Shown here: positions 11,351 through 20,781 of the stretch, one piece after another
Numbering within the stretch: position 1 is the first letter of the stretch
How the letters are laid out: each line of letters starts with the position of its first letter
NCBI GenBank assembly: GCA_014763895.1
Contig: JACXUM010000002.1
Coordinates: 49,270 to 113,269, forward strand
Direction: 5' to 3'
DNA length: 64,000 nt
Source: Campylobacterales bacterium
GTDB lineage: Bacteria; Campylobacterota; Campylobacteria; Campylobacterales; Sulfurovaceae
Notes under the pieces: model-generated
The model's database searches: none
What the model was told of the DNA's origin: nothing
Seen by the model: only the letters and a program-made list of their open reading frames with translations
Translations under genes and position numbers: made by a program

Positions 11351-12697
11351 ATGACACATCAAAAAAAAGTAGAACTTCTAGCACCTGCCGGCAATCTTGA
11401 GAAGATGAAGATCGCCCTCAATTACGGTGCAGACGCCGTGTACGGCGGGACCAGCACATTTTCTTTGCGTATCCGTTCGGGCAAAGAATTTGATATGGAT
11501 TCTTTCAAAGAAGGGATCGATTATGCCCACGAGAGAGGCAAAAAGGTCTATTGTACCATTAACAGTTTTCCCTTTAACTCACAATTGAAATTGTATGAAA
11601 GCCATATAGCCAAGATGGCGGAATTGAAGCCGGATGCACTTATCGTTTCAAGTCCCGGTGTAGTCAAGATGGCAAAGAAGATCGCCCCCGATATTCCATT
11701 GCATCTCTCTACGCAGGCCAATGTGATGAATGCCCTTGATGCACAGGTCTATTATGATATGGGGGTAACGCGTATCATTGCTGCAAGGGAGATCAGTTTG
11801 AAGGATTGCGAAGCGATCAAATCGGTGATCCCTGATCTGGAAATAGAAGTGTTTGTACACGGTTCGATGTGTTTTGCCTACAGCGGACGCTGTCTAATCT
11901 CTGCACTCCAGACAGGACGTGTACCAAATAGGGGAAGTTGTGCCAATGACTGCCGTTTTCCTTATGAGATCTATGCGTATAATCCTGAGACAAACACGAC
12001 TTTCAGGCTTGAAGAGGAGAGTGGAGTCGGTACCTATATCATGAACGCCAAAGATATGAACCTTGCTTCCCATATTGATGAGATACTCTCTTCAGGGGTG
12101 ATTGATTCTCTCAAGATTGAAGGACGGACAAAATCTCCTTATTATGCGGGTGTGGTTACCAAAGCATATCGTCATGCCATTGATGATTTCTATGCAGGAA
12201 AATTTGATGCAGCGAAGTATCAAGCCCAATTGAATACGACACAAAACCGGGGGTTTACAGACGCCTATCTAGTATCCCGTCCTTTTGAGAAAAGCGACAC
12301 GCAGGCATTGGGGTTCTCCATCCAATACGGAACGCACCAAGTAGCAGGATTGGTTGGCGAAGACGGCAAGACATGGCGCTGTAAAGACAAGACCTGCATA
12401 GGTGACCGTGTAGAGATCGTGTTGCCAGTCGGTGCGGAGGTTGAATGTATCGAAAATGAATATGGCAGAATCGATGAGGAAGGCGGAGCATATTGGCTGA
12501 CATTCAAAAAGATCGTTTCGGCTTCAGGCAAAGAATTTGAATGTATCCACAGCGGGGATCTGAATGACATTATTCTTCCGGTTGCCTTGCCAGGATATAC
12601 CATTTTAAGGCGAGAGATAGATGAGGCTCTGATGAAGAAAGGTCTTACCGAAGACTCAACTCCCATGCATATGCAACCAAAAAATCAACTAAACTAA
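11351..12697 (+). CDS. Peptidase U32 family protein (TrhP/YegQ-like)
   Basis: 'ELLAPAGNLEKMKIALNYGADAVYGG', 'VFVHGSMCFAYSGRCLIS', 'NRGSCANDCR'. Confidence 0.93.
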   Translation: MTHQKKVELLAPAGNLEKMKIALNYGADAVYGGTSTFSLRIRSGKEFDMDSFKEGIDYAHERGKKVYCTINSFPFNSQLKLYESHIAKMAELKPDALIVSSPGVVKMAKKIAPDIPLHLSTQANVMNALDAQVYYDMGVTRIIAAREISLKDCEAIKSVIPDLEIEVFVHGSMCFAYSGRCLISALQTGRVPNRGSCANDCRFPYEIYAYNPETNTTFRLEEESGVGTYIMNAKDMNLASHIDEILSSGVIDSLKIEGRTKSPYYAGVVTKAYRHAIDDFYAGKFDAAKYQAQLNTTQNRGFTDAYLVSRPFEKSDTQALGFSIQYGTHQVAGLVGEDGKTWRCKDKTCIGDRVEIVLPVGAEVECIENEYGRIDEEGGAYWLTFKKIVSASGKEFECIHSGDLNDIILPVALPGYTILRREIDEALMKKGLTEDSTPMHMQPKNQLN

Positions 12698-12706
12698 AAA
12701 AGGAGT

Positions 12707-13207
12707 ATGAAAATGAAATTCGTATCGATTGTTATCGGAAGTAAAAGTGACTATGATGTGATGAAAGAGTGTGCCCAGACACTACAAAAGTTTGGGGTAC
12801 CCTATGAGCTGATCATTTCTTCGGCACATAGAAGCCCAAAAAGAACCAAGAATTATATCAAAGAGGCTGAAGCCAAAGGTGCGCAGGTGTTTATCGCAGC
12901 AGCAGGTATGGCAGCTCATTTGGCGGGCGCTTTGGCTGCAACGACCATCAAACCGGTACTTGGTGTTCCGATGGCAAGCGGTGAACTCAGAGGGGAAGAT
13001 GCGTTGCTTAGTACCGTGATGATGCCCGGCGGGATGCCGGTAGGAACCGTTGCTATCGGGAAGGCAGGAGCGGTTAATGCTGCATATCTGGCGATTCAGA
13101 TCATGGCACTGGAAGATGATGAATTACGTGTGAAATTACAAGAAGACAGAATCAGCAAGGCGAAAAAAGTGGAACTCGACTCCTCTGAGATCGAAGTAAG
13201 ACTTTAG
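12707..13207 (+). CDS. purE: 5-(carboxyamino)imidazole ribonucleotide mutase
   Basis: 'IVIGSKSDYDVMKECAQTL', 'SAHRSPKRT', 'AAAGMAAHLAGALAA'. Confidence 0.96.
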   Translation: MKMKFVSIVIGSKSDYDVMKECAQTLQKFGVPYELIISSAHRSPKRTKNYIKEAEAKGAQVFIAAAGMAAHLAGALAATTIKPVLGVPMASGELRGEDALLSTVMMPGGMPVGTVAIGKAGAVNAAYLAIQIMALEDDELRVKLQEDRISKAKKVELDSSEIEVRL

Positions 13208-13231
13208 GATTGAAAAGTGTCAGGAATATTG

Positions 13232-14125
13232 ATGAATAAAAATGCAATCACATTCAGCGAGCTGCTGCTAAAACTGCAACAGTTCTGGGCCCAGCAGGGA
13301 TGCAATATTGTGCAGCCTTATGATATCCCGGCTGGTGCCGGTACTTTCCACCCTGCAACGCTTTTGCGAAGTTTGGACAGCAAACCGTGGAGTACAGCAT
13401 ATGTGGCTCCTAGCAGAAGGCCGACCGACGGGCGTTACGGTGAGAACCCTAATCGTTTGGGAGCTTACTATCAGTTTCAGGTTTTGATCAAGCCAAGCCC
13501 GGACAATATCCAGGAACTTTATCTCAAATCTCTTGAGTACCTTGGGTTGAATCTGGCTGAGCATGATATCCGTTTTGTTGAAGATAACTGGGAATCTCCA
13601 ACACTTGGTGCATGGGGACTTGGATGGGAAGTATGGCTGGATGGCATGGAAGTAACGCAATTTACCTATTTTCAACAAGTAGGCGGTATTTCCTGTGATC
13701 CTGTGGCAGTAGAGATAACCTACGGAACTGAGAGGCTCGCTATGTATCTACAAGGGGTTGAATCGGTATTTGATATCGTTTGGAATAGAAACGGTGATGA
13801 AGTTACGACTTATGCGGATGTGCACAAAGAGAGCGAATACGAATTCAGTAAATACCATTTTGAAGTGGCAAGTGTCGAAAAGCTTTTTGCGCATTTTGAA
13901 GATGCGAGTGCGGAATGCAGGCTCTGCCTTGAAAAAAGATTGCCTCTTGCGGCCTATGATCAGTGTATGATGGCATCGCATGCATTTAACATCTTGGATG
14001 CAAGAAAAGCTGTTTCACAGGCACAGAGACAGAACTACATCTTAAAGGTGCGTGAACTTGCGATCGGTTGTGCCCAGTTGTACAAAGATCAGGAACAAGA
14101 ACGTAACCAAAGGGTAAGAGGCTAA
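13232..14125 (+). CDS. glyQ: Glycyl-tRNA synthetase alpha subunit
   Basis: '[36 protein letters not shown]...[17 protein letters not shown]'; ATG at 13232 preceded by AGGA preferred to GTG at 13217. Confidence 0.97.
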   Translation: MNKNAITFSELLLKLQQFWAQQGCNIVQPYDIPAGAGTFHPATLLRSLDSKPWSTAYVAPSRRPTDGRYGENPNRLGAYYQFQVLIKPSPDNIQELYLKSLEYLGLNLAEHDIRFVEDNWESPTLGAWGLGWEVWLDGMEVTQFTYFQQVGGISCDPVAVEITYGTERLAMYLQGVESVFDIVWNRNGDEVTTYADVHKESEYEFSKYHFEVASVEKLFAHFEDASAECRLCLEKRLPLAAYDQCMMASHAFNILDARKAVSQAQRQNYILKVRELAIGCAQLYKDQEQERNQRVRG

Positions 14126-14163
14126 AACATTCCTTTTGAATCTGAGGATGTGGCTTTCTCTTT

Positions 14164-14205
14164 TGTTTCTTTTTTTAAAAAAAAGAAGCAAAAGTTTCTT
14201 TAAAA
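14164..14205. terminator. AT-rich hairpin downstream of glyQ
   Basis: CTTTTGTTTCTTTTTTT / AAAAAAAGAAGCAAAAG inverted repeat. Confidence 0.5.
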
Positions 14206-14293
14206 AAATCGTCATAACTTTCGAATCGCTTTGCTTTCAGAGTCGTTCGTTACGACGGTCACACAGCATGTGACTTAATGAAAAAGGAATAGA

Positions 14294-15028
14294 ATGAAAC
14301 TCCAAGAAGTGTATACCTTTCTTGACCAGATAAGTCCTTTTGCGCTTCAGGAAAAATGGGACAATTCAGGGTTGATCATAGGTGATATGAACAGAGAGGT
14401 TTCACAGGTCGTTGTTTCATTGGATATTGATGAGACAATGATTGAACAAACGCCGGAGGGATCACTTTTCATCATACACCATCCGTTGATATTTGGAAAA
14501 CTTTCCAAACTGGACTTTTCAGTTTATCCTTCAAATCTGATTGAAAAGTTGATCTTGAAAAAACACTCCCTTATAGCGATGCATACCAATTTTGACCAAA
14601 CCCATCTTAATAAATATGTGTTCGAAAAGATTTTGGGTTTGACACTCGTAGAACAAGATCCCTTTGTGTGTGTTGCAAAAGGAGAATGGGGATATGAAGA
14701 ACTTTTGGCATTAGTCAAAGAAAAGCTGTCACTGCCTATACTAAAAGTGGTTGGTAAAAAAGAACATATTCATTCCGTTGCACTGACAACAGGAGCAGGT
14801 GCCTCTTTAATGGATACGGTAGACGTGGATTGCTTTTTGACGGGTGATATTAAATATCATGATGCCATGAAAGCAATAAGTGAAAATCTGATGATGATCG
14901 ATATAGGGCATTATGAAAGCGAGCGCTTTTTTGTTGAGATTTTAGCCCATGAGTTGAAAAATTTACCTCTTTTGGTTATAATTTCAAATTCAAAAAATCC
15001 TTTTCATATTGAATCAATAGAAAGATAG
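14294..15028 (+). CDS. Nif3-like dinuclear metal center protein
   Basis: 'FALQEKWDNSGLIIGD', 'IIHHPLIFGKLS', 'AMHTNFDQ', 'LTGDIKYHDA', 'DIGHYESE'. Confidence 0.92.
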   Translation: MKLQEVYTFLDQISPFALQEKWDNSGLIIGDMNREVSQVVVSLDIDETMIEQTPEGSLFIIHHPLIFGKLSKLDFSVYPSNLIEKLILKKHSLIAMHTNFDQTHLNKYVFEKILGLTLVEQDPFVCVAKGEWGYEELLALVKEKLSLPILKVVGKKEHIHSVALTTGAGASLMDTVDVDCFLTGDIKYHDAMKAISENLMMIDIGHYESERFFVEILAHELKNLPLLVIISNSKNPFHIESIER

Positions 15029-15063
15029 GGAAAAGATCTCCTAAACTCCACAAAGGACCAAGT

Positions 15064-15783
15064 GTGAATAAACGTTTACAAGAGCTCATAGAGCTTGCAA
15101 AAAATGACAAAACGATCGATAGCTATAAGCCGGAGCTGGAAGCTGCAGACAGAAAAGTGGCAAAAGCGCAAAAGAAGATCGATGATGCACAGGAAGAAGC
15201 AGACAAAATGGCAGCAGGCATCGCAGCCAATGAAGAGAAGATCAGGTCTTTTGAAGAACAATTGAAGATCCTGAATGATCAATTGTCATCTAATGCTAAA
15301 AAAGCAAAAGAGATCTCTACTGAAAAAGAGATGAAAGCACTTTCTTTGGAAGAAGATATCGCAAAAGAGAAAATGACTTTTGCCAATGAAGAGATCCAAA
15401 GACTTCAAGGGATCAATGAAATGAAAGCATCTCTTCTTGAAGATATGAACGAAAAGATCAAACAGTTCACAGCTGAGTTCCAAGCTATCAATGAGACTGT
15501 AGCGGTAGAAAAAGCCCAAATCGAACAAAGCAAAGCAGAGCTTTTTGAGAAAAGAGAAGCACTTAGCAGAAACATTGAGCAGAAAGTCCTTTCTTTTTAT
15601 GAAAAGATCCGTCTTTGGGCAGGAAATACAGCGGTTGTTCCTGTAAAAAAACAGGCATGTTACGGATGTTATATGAAACTCAATGATAAAACGTATGCAG
15701 ATGTGATCAAGGGTGATGAGATCGTCAACTGTCCTCACTGCGGACGTATCCTTTATATCGAGCGTGAAACGCAAGATGCATAA
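15064..15783 (+). CDS. Coiled-coil zinc-ribbon protein (HP0958/FlgZ-like)
   Basis: Long coiled-coil then 'CYGCYMKL...CPHCGRILY'; gene order glyQ–nif3-like–this–waaA as in Helicobacter. Confidence 0.85.
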   Translation: MNKRLQELIELAKNDKTIDSYKPELEAADRKVAKAQKKIDDAQEEADKMAAGIAANEEKIRSFEEQLKILNDQLSSNAKKAKEISTEKEMKALSLEEDIAKEKMTFANEEIQRLQGINEMKASLLEDMNEKIKQFTAEFQAINETVAVEKAQIEQSKAELFEKREALSRNIEQKVLSFYEKIRLWAGNTAVVPVKKQACYGCYMKLNDKTYADVIKGDEIVNCPHCGRILYIERETQDA

Positions 15784-15793
15784 ATGATGCGCT

Positions 15794-16969
15794 ATGGAGG
15801 GACTTTTTTTTCTTCTCTATAGTGTGGCTACGGCTTTTGCCTATGTGATCTCATTGCCGTTTCTGGCAATTTTCTCCCTGAAAGCAAAATACAAAGATTC
15901 TATTCCTGCACGATTTTTTTTACGGCATAACAGCCCTTTGAAAGAAAATGGAATTTGGTTTCATGTATGCAGTTTTGGAGAAGCAAAAGCGATCGCTTCA
16001 TTGGTTGAAAAATTCCCTAAAGAAAAATTGCGTATGAGTGCGATCACGCATACGGGGTTTGAGGTTATTAGGACCTATGCTTCACAGAGCAGGTATCTTC
16101 CGTTTGAGCCTTTGCTGTTCGGCTGGATCAAGCCGCAGAGGGCATTGGTGGTGATGGAAGCAGAGTTTTGGTATCTGCTTTTTGCACTGGCCAAAAAAAG
16201 AGGCGCTAAGACGATCCTTATCAATGCGAGGATGAGTGACAGGTCTTTTCCGAAATATTTGAAAATGGCTTGGTTATACAGACACATTTTTAAACAGATC
16301 GATGAAGTCTATGCACAAAGCCGGTTAGATAAAGAACGGTTGGAGCAGTTGGGCGCTAAAAACGTAAGAGTAACCGGTAATATCAAGCTCGCATCGCTTC
16401 CCTCAGTGCAGCATAAGTTGGAAAAACCTTCACATATGGTGGTATGTGCAGCAAGTACGCATGAAGGTGAAGAAGGTTTGGTTTTGGAAGCTTACCGGGC
16501 TCTTAAAAAAGAAGAACCCGAAGCGATGCTGATCGTTGTACCGCGTCATCCCGAACGTTTTGAGAGTGTTGAAAAGATGCTCCAAGCATTCAGTCATGAG
16601 ATGGATATTGCCTATGAGAGATATTCACAGAATCTGGGGATGAAAAGTGATGTGGTGTTGGTGGATGTATTGGGCGCACTGGTCGATATCTATGCGATCA
16701 GCGACCTGGTAATACTTGGTGGTGCATTTGAGCCTATCGGTGGACACAATGCCGCTGAAGCAGCGCAGTTTGGCTGCAAGATCATTTCAGGCGAGCATTA
16801 CTTTAACCAAAAGGATATTTTTGAAGCCTGTGAAGGGATAGCGGTAGTGGAGGCATCTAATCTGACTAAAAGGGTGCTACAGCATCACATGCTTAAGCCT
16901 GCCCGAATCAAATATCAAGCCGATATAACTCCGATCATAGAGAGTCTGCAAGATGTTCTATCAGATTGA
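15794..16969 (+). CDS. waaA: 3-deoxy-D-manno-octulosonic acid transferase
   Basis: 'WFHVCSFGEAKAI', 'AASTHEGEEGLVLEAY', 'GGAFEPIGGHNAAEAAQFG'. Confidence 0.93.
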   Translation: MEGLFFLLYSVATAFAYVISLPFLAIFSLKAKYKDSIPARFFLRHNSPLKENGIWFHVCSFGEAKAIASLVEKFPKEKLRMSAITHTGFEVIRTYASQSRYLPFEPLLFGWIKPQRALVVMEAEFWYLLFALAKKRGAKTILINARMSDRSFPKYLKMAWLYRHIFKQIDEVYAQSRLDKERLEQLGAKNVRVTGNIKLASLPSVQHKLEKPSHMVVCAASTHEGEEGLVLEAYRALKKEEPEAMLIVVPRHPERFESVEKMLQAFSHEMDIAYERYSQNLGMKSDVVLVDVLGALVDIYAISDLVILGGAFEPIGGHNAAEAAQFGCKIISGEHYFNQKDIFEACEGIAVVEASNLTKRVLQHHMLKPARIKYQADITPIIESLQDVLSD

Positions 16970-17246
16970 TTCGGGTAAGGTCAGTTTGCGTATCAAAGCG
17001 CAGCCTGCTGCAAGCAAAAATGCATTTTGTGGGCCATACGGTGAGGATGCACTTAAGGTAACGATCAAAGCACCTGCAGTGGAAGGTGCGGCAAATCAAG
17101 AGTTGGTTAAGTTTCTCTCAAAAAGCTTTAAAGTTTCAAAAGGTGATATACTTTTTAAAACAGGACAGACCAGCAAGGTCAAGATAGTGGAATTCCCGCT
17201 GACAAAAGAATTTGAAAATTGGATAGAAGAAAATGGCTACAGATAA
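16953..17246 (+). CDS. DUF167 (YggU) family protein
   Basis: 'VSLRIKAQPAASKNAFCG...LKVTIKAPAVEGAANQELVKFLSK'. Confidence 0.9.
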   Translation: MFYQIDSGKVSLRIKAQPAASKNAFCGPYGEDALKVTIKAPAVEGAANQELVKFLSKSFKVSKGDILFKTGQTSKVKIVEFPLTKEFENWIEENGYR

Positions 17247-17970
17247 AGCATATAAAATATTGGCAAAACAAGAAAATATTTCGAACAATCAGGCTAAAGA
17301 ACTTATCGATAAGGGACTGGTTTATGTTGGGGACAAACAGGTCAAGATCGCACGAGCGCAGATCAATGATGAAACAAAGTTTCGTGTTGAATATCCTTCT
17401 GATATCGAAATTATCTATGAGGATGAGAATATCATTGCAGTTAACAAACCGGCACAAGTCGATAGTTATGATATTCAAGATGCCATAGAGGGAGCCGAGC
17501 TTCTGCACCGCCTTGACAGAGATACCAGTGGTGTGCTGCTTCTTGGGAAAAACAGGGAGTTTATAGAGGCTGCTGTCAAAGAGTTTAAGAACCGACGCGT
17601 GTATAAAGAGTATGTTGCCTGGGTGGAAGGTGTTGTCTATGAGACAATGGAGATCGATGATCCGATTTTGACGATCAAGAAAGGGAAAGCCTTTTCTAAG
17701 ATCGATCCCATCAGAGGTAAAAAAGCTCACACTAAAGTCATCCCAGAAGAGGTCCAGGGTAAGAAAAGCAAGGCTCGTATAGAGATTACCACGGGAAGGA
17801 CCCATCAGATCCGTGTACACCTTGCCAGTGTGGGACATCCCGTAGTAGGGGATGCACAGTACGGTAGCCATACCAAGAGCAAACACATATTGTTGCATTC
17901 AAAGAAGATCAAACTCTTTGATTATGTGTTCGAGGCCCCAGAGCCAAAGGGTATCGCACGCTATAAGTAA
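17233..17970 (+). CDS. RluA-family pseudouridine synthase
   Basis: 'HRLDRDTSGVLLLGKN', 'GRTHQIRVHLASVGHPVVGDAQYG'. Confidence 0.94.
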   Translation: MATDKAYKILAKQENISNNQAKELIDKGLVYVGDKQVKIARAQINDETKFRVEYPSDIEIIYEDENIIAVNKPAQVDSYDIQDAIEGAELLHRLDRDTSGVLLLGKNREFIEAAVKEFKNRRVYKEYVAWVEGVVYETMEIDDPILTIKKGKAFSKIDPIRGKKAHTKVIPEEVQGKKSKARIEITTGRTHQIRVHLASVGHPVVGDAQYGSHTKSKHILLHSKKIKLFDYVFEAPEPKGIARYK

Positions 17971-18018
17971 ATCTTGGATAAAATCACAACCATAGAATAA
18001 GAAAGATCAAGGTAAAAG

Positions 18019-19371
18019 ATGTTTGATACGTTAACCGACAGTTTTAAAAATGCAATAGGCAAAATACGTTTTCAGGATGATGAAAAAGCGCTAAAAAAAG
18101 CAACGGCAGAGCTTAAAAAGTCTTTGCTCAAAGCAGATGTGCATCATAAGGTCGTTAAAGAACTTATCAATACGGTAGAACTAGATACCAAAAAGAACGG
18201 TATCGGGAAAGAGCAGTTTTTAAGAGCACTACAAACGGAATTGACCCATTTGCTCACTATCCCAGGGGCGCCTAAAGGCTTTACTTTTGCTTCCAATCCT
18301 CCTACTGTGGTTTTGATGATCGGTCTTCAGGGATCGGGTAAAACGACAACAACCGGAAAACTTGCCTATTTTCTTAAAGAACAGAAGAAAAAAAAGGTGA
18401 TGGTAATCGCAGCTGACCTTCAAAGGCTTGCTGCAGTTGAGCAGTTACGCCAGATCACTGCGCAGATCGATGTGACATTGGTTGCTGATGAGCATGCTAA
18501 GCCTGTAGAGATCGTAAAGACGGGACTGGAGAAAGCCAAAAAAGAGCTTTATGATGTCGTGCTGATCGATACGGCAGGTCGTTTGGCGATCGATGAAGAG
18601 TTGATGGATGAACTGGCAGAAGTCAAAAAAGTTGCACAGCCCGATGAGCTATTTTATGTTGCAGATGCGATGACCGGACAGGATGCAGTCAGGACGGCAC
18701 AGACTTTTAAAGAGAAGATAGGAATTACCGGGGTTGTTCTGAGTAAATTTGATGGTGATTCCAAAGGGGGTATCGCCCTTGGACTGACCGAACAGGTTGG
18801 CGTACCGCTTCGCTTTATCGGTGCAGGTGAAAAAATGCCTGATCTTGAACAGTTCATCCCCGATAGGATCGTCAGCCGTTTGATGGGGGCAGGTGATGTT
18901 GAATCTCTTGCAGAAAAAGCGGCAGCGGCAATTGATCCTAAAGAGGCCAAAAAATTTACCCAGAAGATCAAAAAAGGGCAATTCAACTTCAATGATTTCC
19001 TTGCTCAGATGGAGCAGATGAAAAAACTGGGAAGTATGAAATCCATTATGGGAATGATCCCAGGTATGAGCGGTCTGGCGAAGCAGATAGGGGATATGGA
19101 CCTTGAGAATTCCCAGGAGATGAAAATGATCAAGGCGATGATTTCTTCAATGACACCCAAAGAGAGAGAAAATCCGGATTTGCTGAATAATACGCGCAAA
19201 AGACGTATTGCCGCAGGAGCTGGGCTTGACCAGATGCAGGTCAACCGAGTTCTTAAACAGTTTAAGAACGCCTCTTTGATGGCAAAGAAACTTTCCGGCA
19301 AGGGCGGGATGAAACAGATGCAGGACCTCATGAAACAGATGCAAGGCGGCGGCGGTCTTCCATTCAGATAA
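18019..19371 (+). CDS. ffh: Signal recognition particle protein Ffh
   Basis: 'GLQGSGKTTTTGKLA', 'DTAGRLAIDEELM', C-terminal Met-rich M domain. Confidence 0.98.
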   Translation: MFDTLTDSFKNAIGKIRFQDDEKALKKATAELKKSLLKADVHHKVVKELINTVELDTKKNGIGKEQFLRALQTELTHLLTIPGAPKGFTFASNPPTVVLMIGLQGSGKTTTTGKLAYFLKEQKKKKVMVIAADLQRLAAVEQLRQITAQIDVTLVADEHAKPVEIVKTGLEKAKKELYDVVLIDTAGRLAIDEELMDELAEVKKVAQPDELFYVADAMTGQDAVRTAQTFKEKIGITGVVLSKFDGDSKGGIALGLTEQVGVPLRFIGAGEKMPDLEQFIPDRIVSRLMGAGDVESLAEKAAAAIDPKEAKKFTQKIKKGQFNFNDFLAQMEQMKKLGSMKSIMGMIPGMSGLAKQIGDMDLENSQEMKMIKAMISSMTPKERENPDLLNNTRKRRIAAGAGLDQMQVNRVLKQFKNASLMAKKLSGKGGMKQMQDLMKQMQGGGGLPFR

Positions 19372-19395
19372 CGTTTGTAAAATCAAGCGAAGTTA

Positions 19396-19438
19396 TACGC
19401 TAACGTTGAGGTCGCTTAAGCAGCAGGACTATGCAAGC
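19396..19438. repeat. Intergenic repeat copy A (pairs with 20720..20762)
   Basis: 43-nt block, 34/43 identical by eye to copy B; begins TACGCTAACG. Confidence 0.6.
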
Positions 19439-19509
19439 CAATTATAGAGAGACAGAGGATAAAGATAGCTTTTGAGCCGGTCTGTATTTAATAAAAAATT
19501 TATTTATTT

Positions 19510-19520
19510 TATGCTATAAT
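19510..19520 (+). promoter_or_regulatory. Candidate -10 box upstream of the rpsP operon leader
   Basis: 'atgcTATAATtccg' in an AT-rich region, about 160 nt upstream of rpsP. Confidence 0.5.
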
Positions 19521-19678
19521 TCCGTTCCCAATAGTAGTGCAGGGTAAAAGTATTGATGAGTGCTTTAGTCATTAAAAGCAGTTGTCAGTACTATTTGATG
19601 GGATCCAAGCAAAGGCTCTTGCCAGATAGTTGCTCTTTTAAAGAGTCAAATCAAAAGAAACATTAAAAGGATAAACAT

Positions 19679-19906
19679 ATGACAATGATCAGAATGACAA
19701 GAATGGGTAGAAAAAAGAGACCTTTTTACAGAATCGTAGTAACAGATAGTAGAAAAAGAAGAGACAGTGGATGGATCGAAGCGATCGGTCACTACAATCC
19801 GGTAAGTGCGAACAAAGACCTTACTCTTGATCAAGAGAGATTGAACTACTGGCTAAGCGTTGGTGCTCAAATGAGCCCAACAGTAAAAAGATTGGCTGGT
19901 AAATAA
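19679..19906 (+). CDS. rpsP: 30S ribosomal protein S16
   Basis: '[39 protein letters not shown]'; the initial MTM may shift the start slightly. Confidence 0.98.
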   Translation: MTMIRMTRMGRKKRPFYRIVVTDSRKRRDSGWIEAIGHYNPVSANKDLTLDQERLNYWLSVGAQMSPTVKRLAGK

Positions 19907-19914
19907 TCCTTCCG

Positions 19915-20160
19915 ATGGTTGAAGCGTTCCTAAGTGCTTATGCTAAACTTCTTGTAAACAATCCTGAAGACATCTCTGTAGAGATCGCAGAGATTGATGA
20001 AGGATTTGATGAGGTGACCATTTACGCCAATAGCGAAGATGTCGGTAAACTCATAGGCAAAGAGGGACGTATGATCAATGCGATTAAAACCGTCATCTCC
20101 GGCTGTAAAGCCAAAGGCGGTAAAAACTACCGCGTCAACGTAAAATCCGTCAACGAATGA
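19915..20160 (+). CDS. khpA: KH-domain RNA-binding protein
   Basis: 'GKLIGKEGRMINAIKTVI'; located between rpsP and rimM. Confidence 0.92.
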   Translation: MVEAFLSAYAKLLVNNPEDISVEIAEIDEGFDEVTIYANSEDVGKLIGKEGRMINAIKTVISGCKAKGGKNYRVNVKSVNE

Positions 20161-20684
20161 AAAAAAATCAATTTCTTATCGCTCAGATCGGTAGAACTGT
20201 GGGTTTGTACGGTGATCTGAAGCTCCATCTTTTCACAGATTTCCCTGAACAATTTCAAAAAGGTATGACTTTTCAAAGCAGCAGAGGTGATTTGACCATA
20301 GCCTCTGTTGACCATAAAAGAGGTATCGTCCATTTTGTTGGTTATGAGGATATGGATCATGCGAAAAAACTCACCAATGTAAAGATTTACACAAGCGAAG
20401 AGGCTACCAAAGAGAACTGTCACCTGGAAGAAGGCGAACATTTCTGGTTTGATATCATCGGATGCAGCATCCAAGAGAATGATACGATACTGGGTGTGGT
20501 TAGTGAGATACAGAGAATGGCCGATGTTGACTATCTTGCGATTGATACTGATGAGGTTTTTGTCAAACGGGGGTTGCCAAAACATTTTCTTCTTCCTTAT
20601 ATTCCACGTTATATCATTAAGGCCGATACGGGTGCTAAAACAATCTATGTACAAGATGCCAAAGACATTTTGGAAGCCTCATAG
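20157..20684 (+). CDS. rimM: 16S rRNA processing protein RimM
   Basis: 'IAQIGRTVGLYGDLKLHLFTDFPEQF', 'HFWFDIIGC', C-terminal 'LLPYIPRYI'. Confidence 0.94.
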   Translation: MKKNQFLIAQIGRTVGLYGDLKLHLFTDFPEQFQKGMTFQSSRGDLTIASVDHKRGIVHFVGYEDMDHAKKLTNVKIYTSEEATKENCHLEEGEHFWFDIIGCSIQENDTILGVVSEIQRMADVDYLAIDTDEVFVKRGLPKHFLLPYIPRYIIKADTGAKTIYVQDAKDILEAS

Positions 20685-20719
20685 TTGATAGGACGATTTT
20701 TGAACAAAGTCCAAAAATC

Positions 20720-20762
20720 TACGCTAACGCTGAGTTTGCTTTAGCGGCAGGCTTATGCGAGT
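20720..20762. repeat. Intergenic repeat copy B (pairs with 19396..19438)
   Basis: TACGCTAACGCTGAGTTTGCTTTAGCGGCAGGCTTATGCGAGT, 34/43 matches to copy A. Confidence 0.6.
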
Positions 20763-20781
20763 AGTCGCTTAAGGAGATCTC

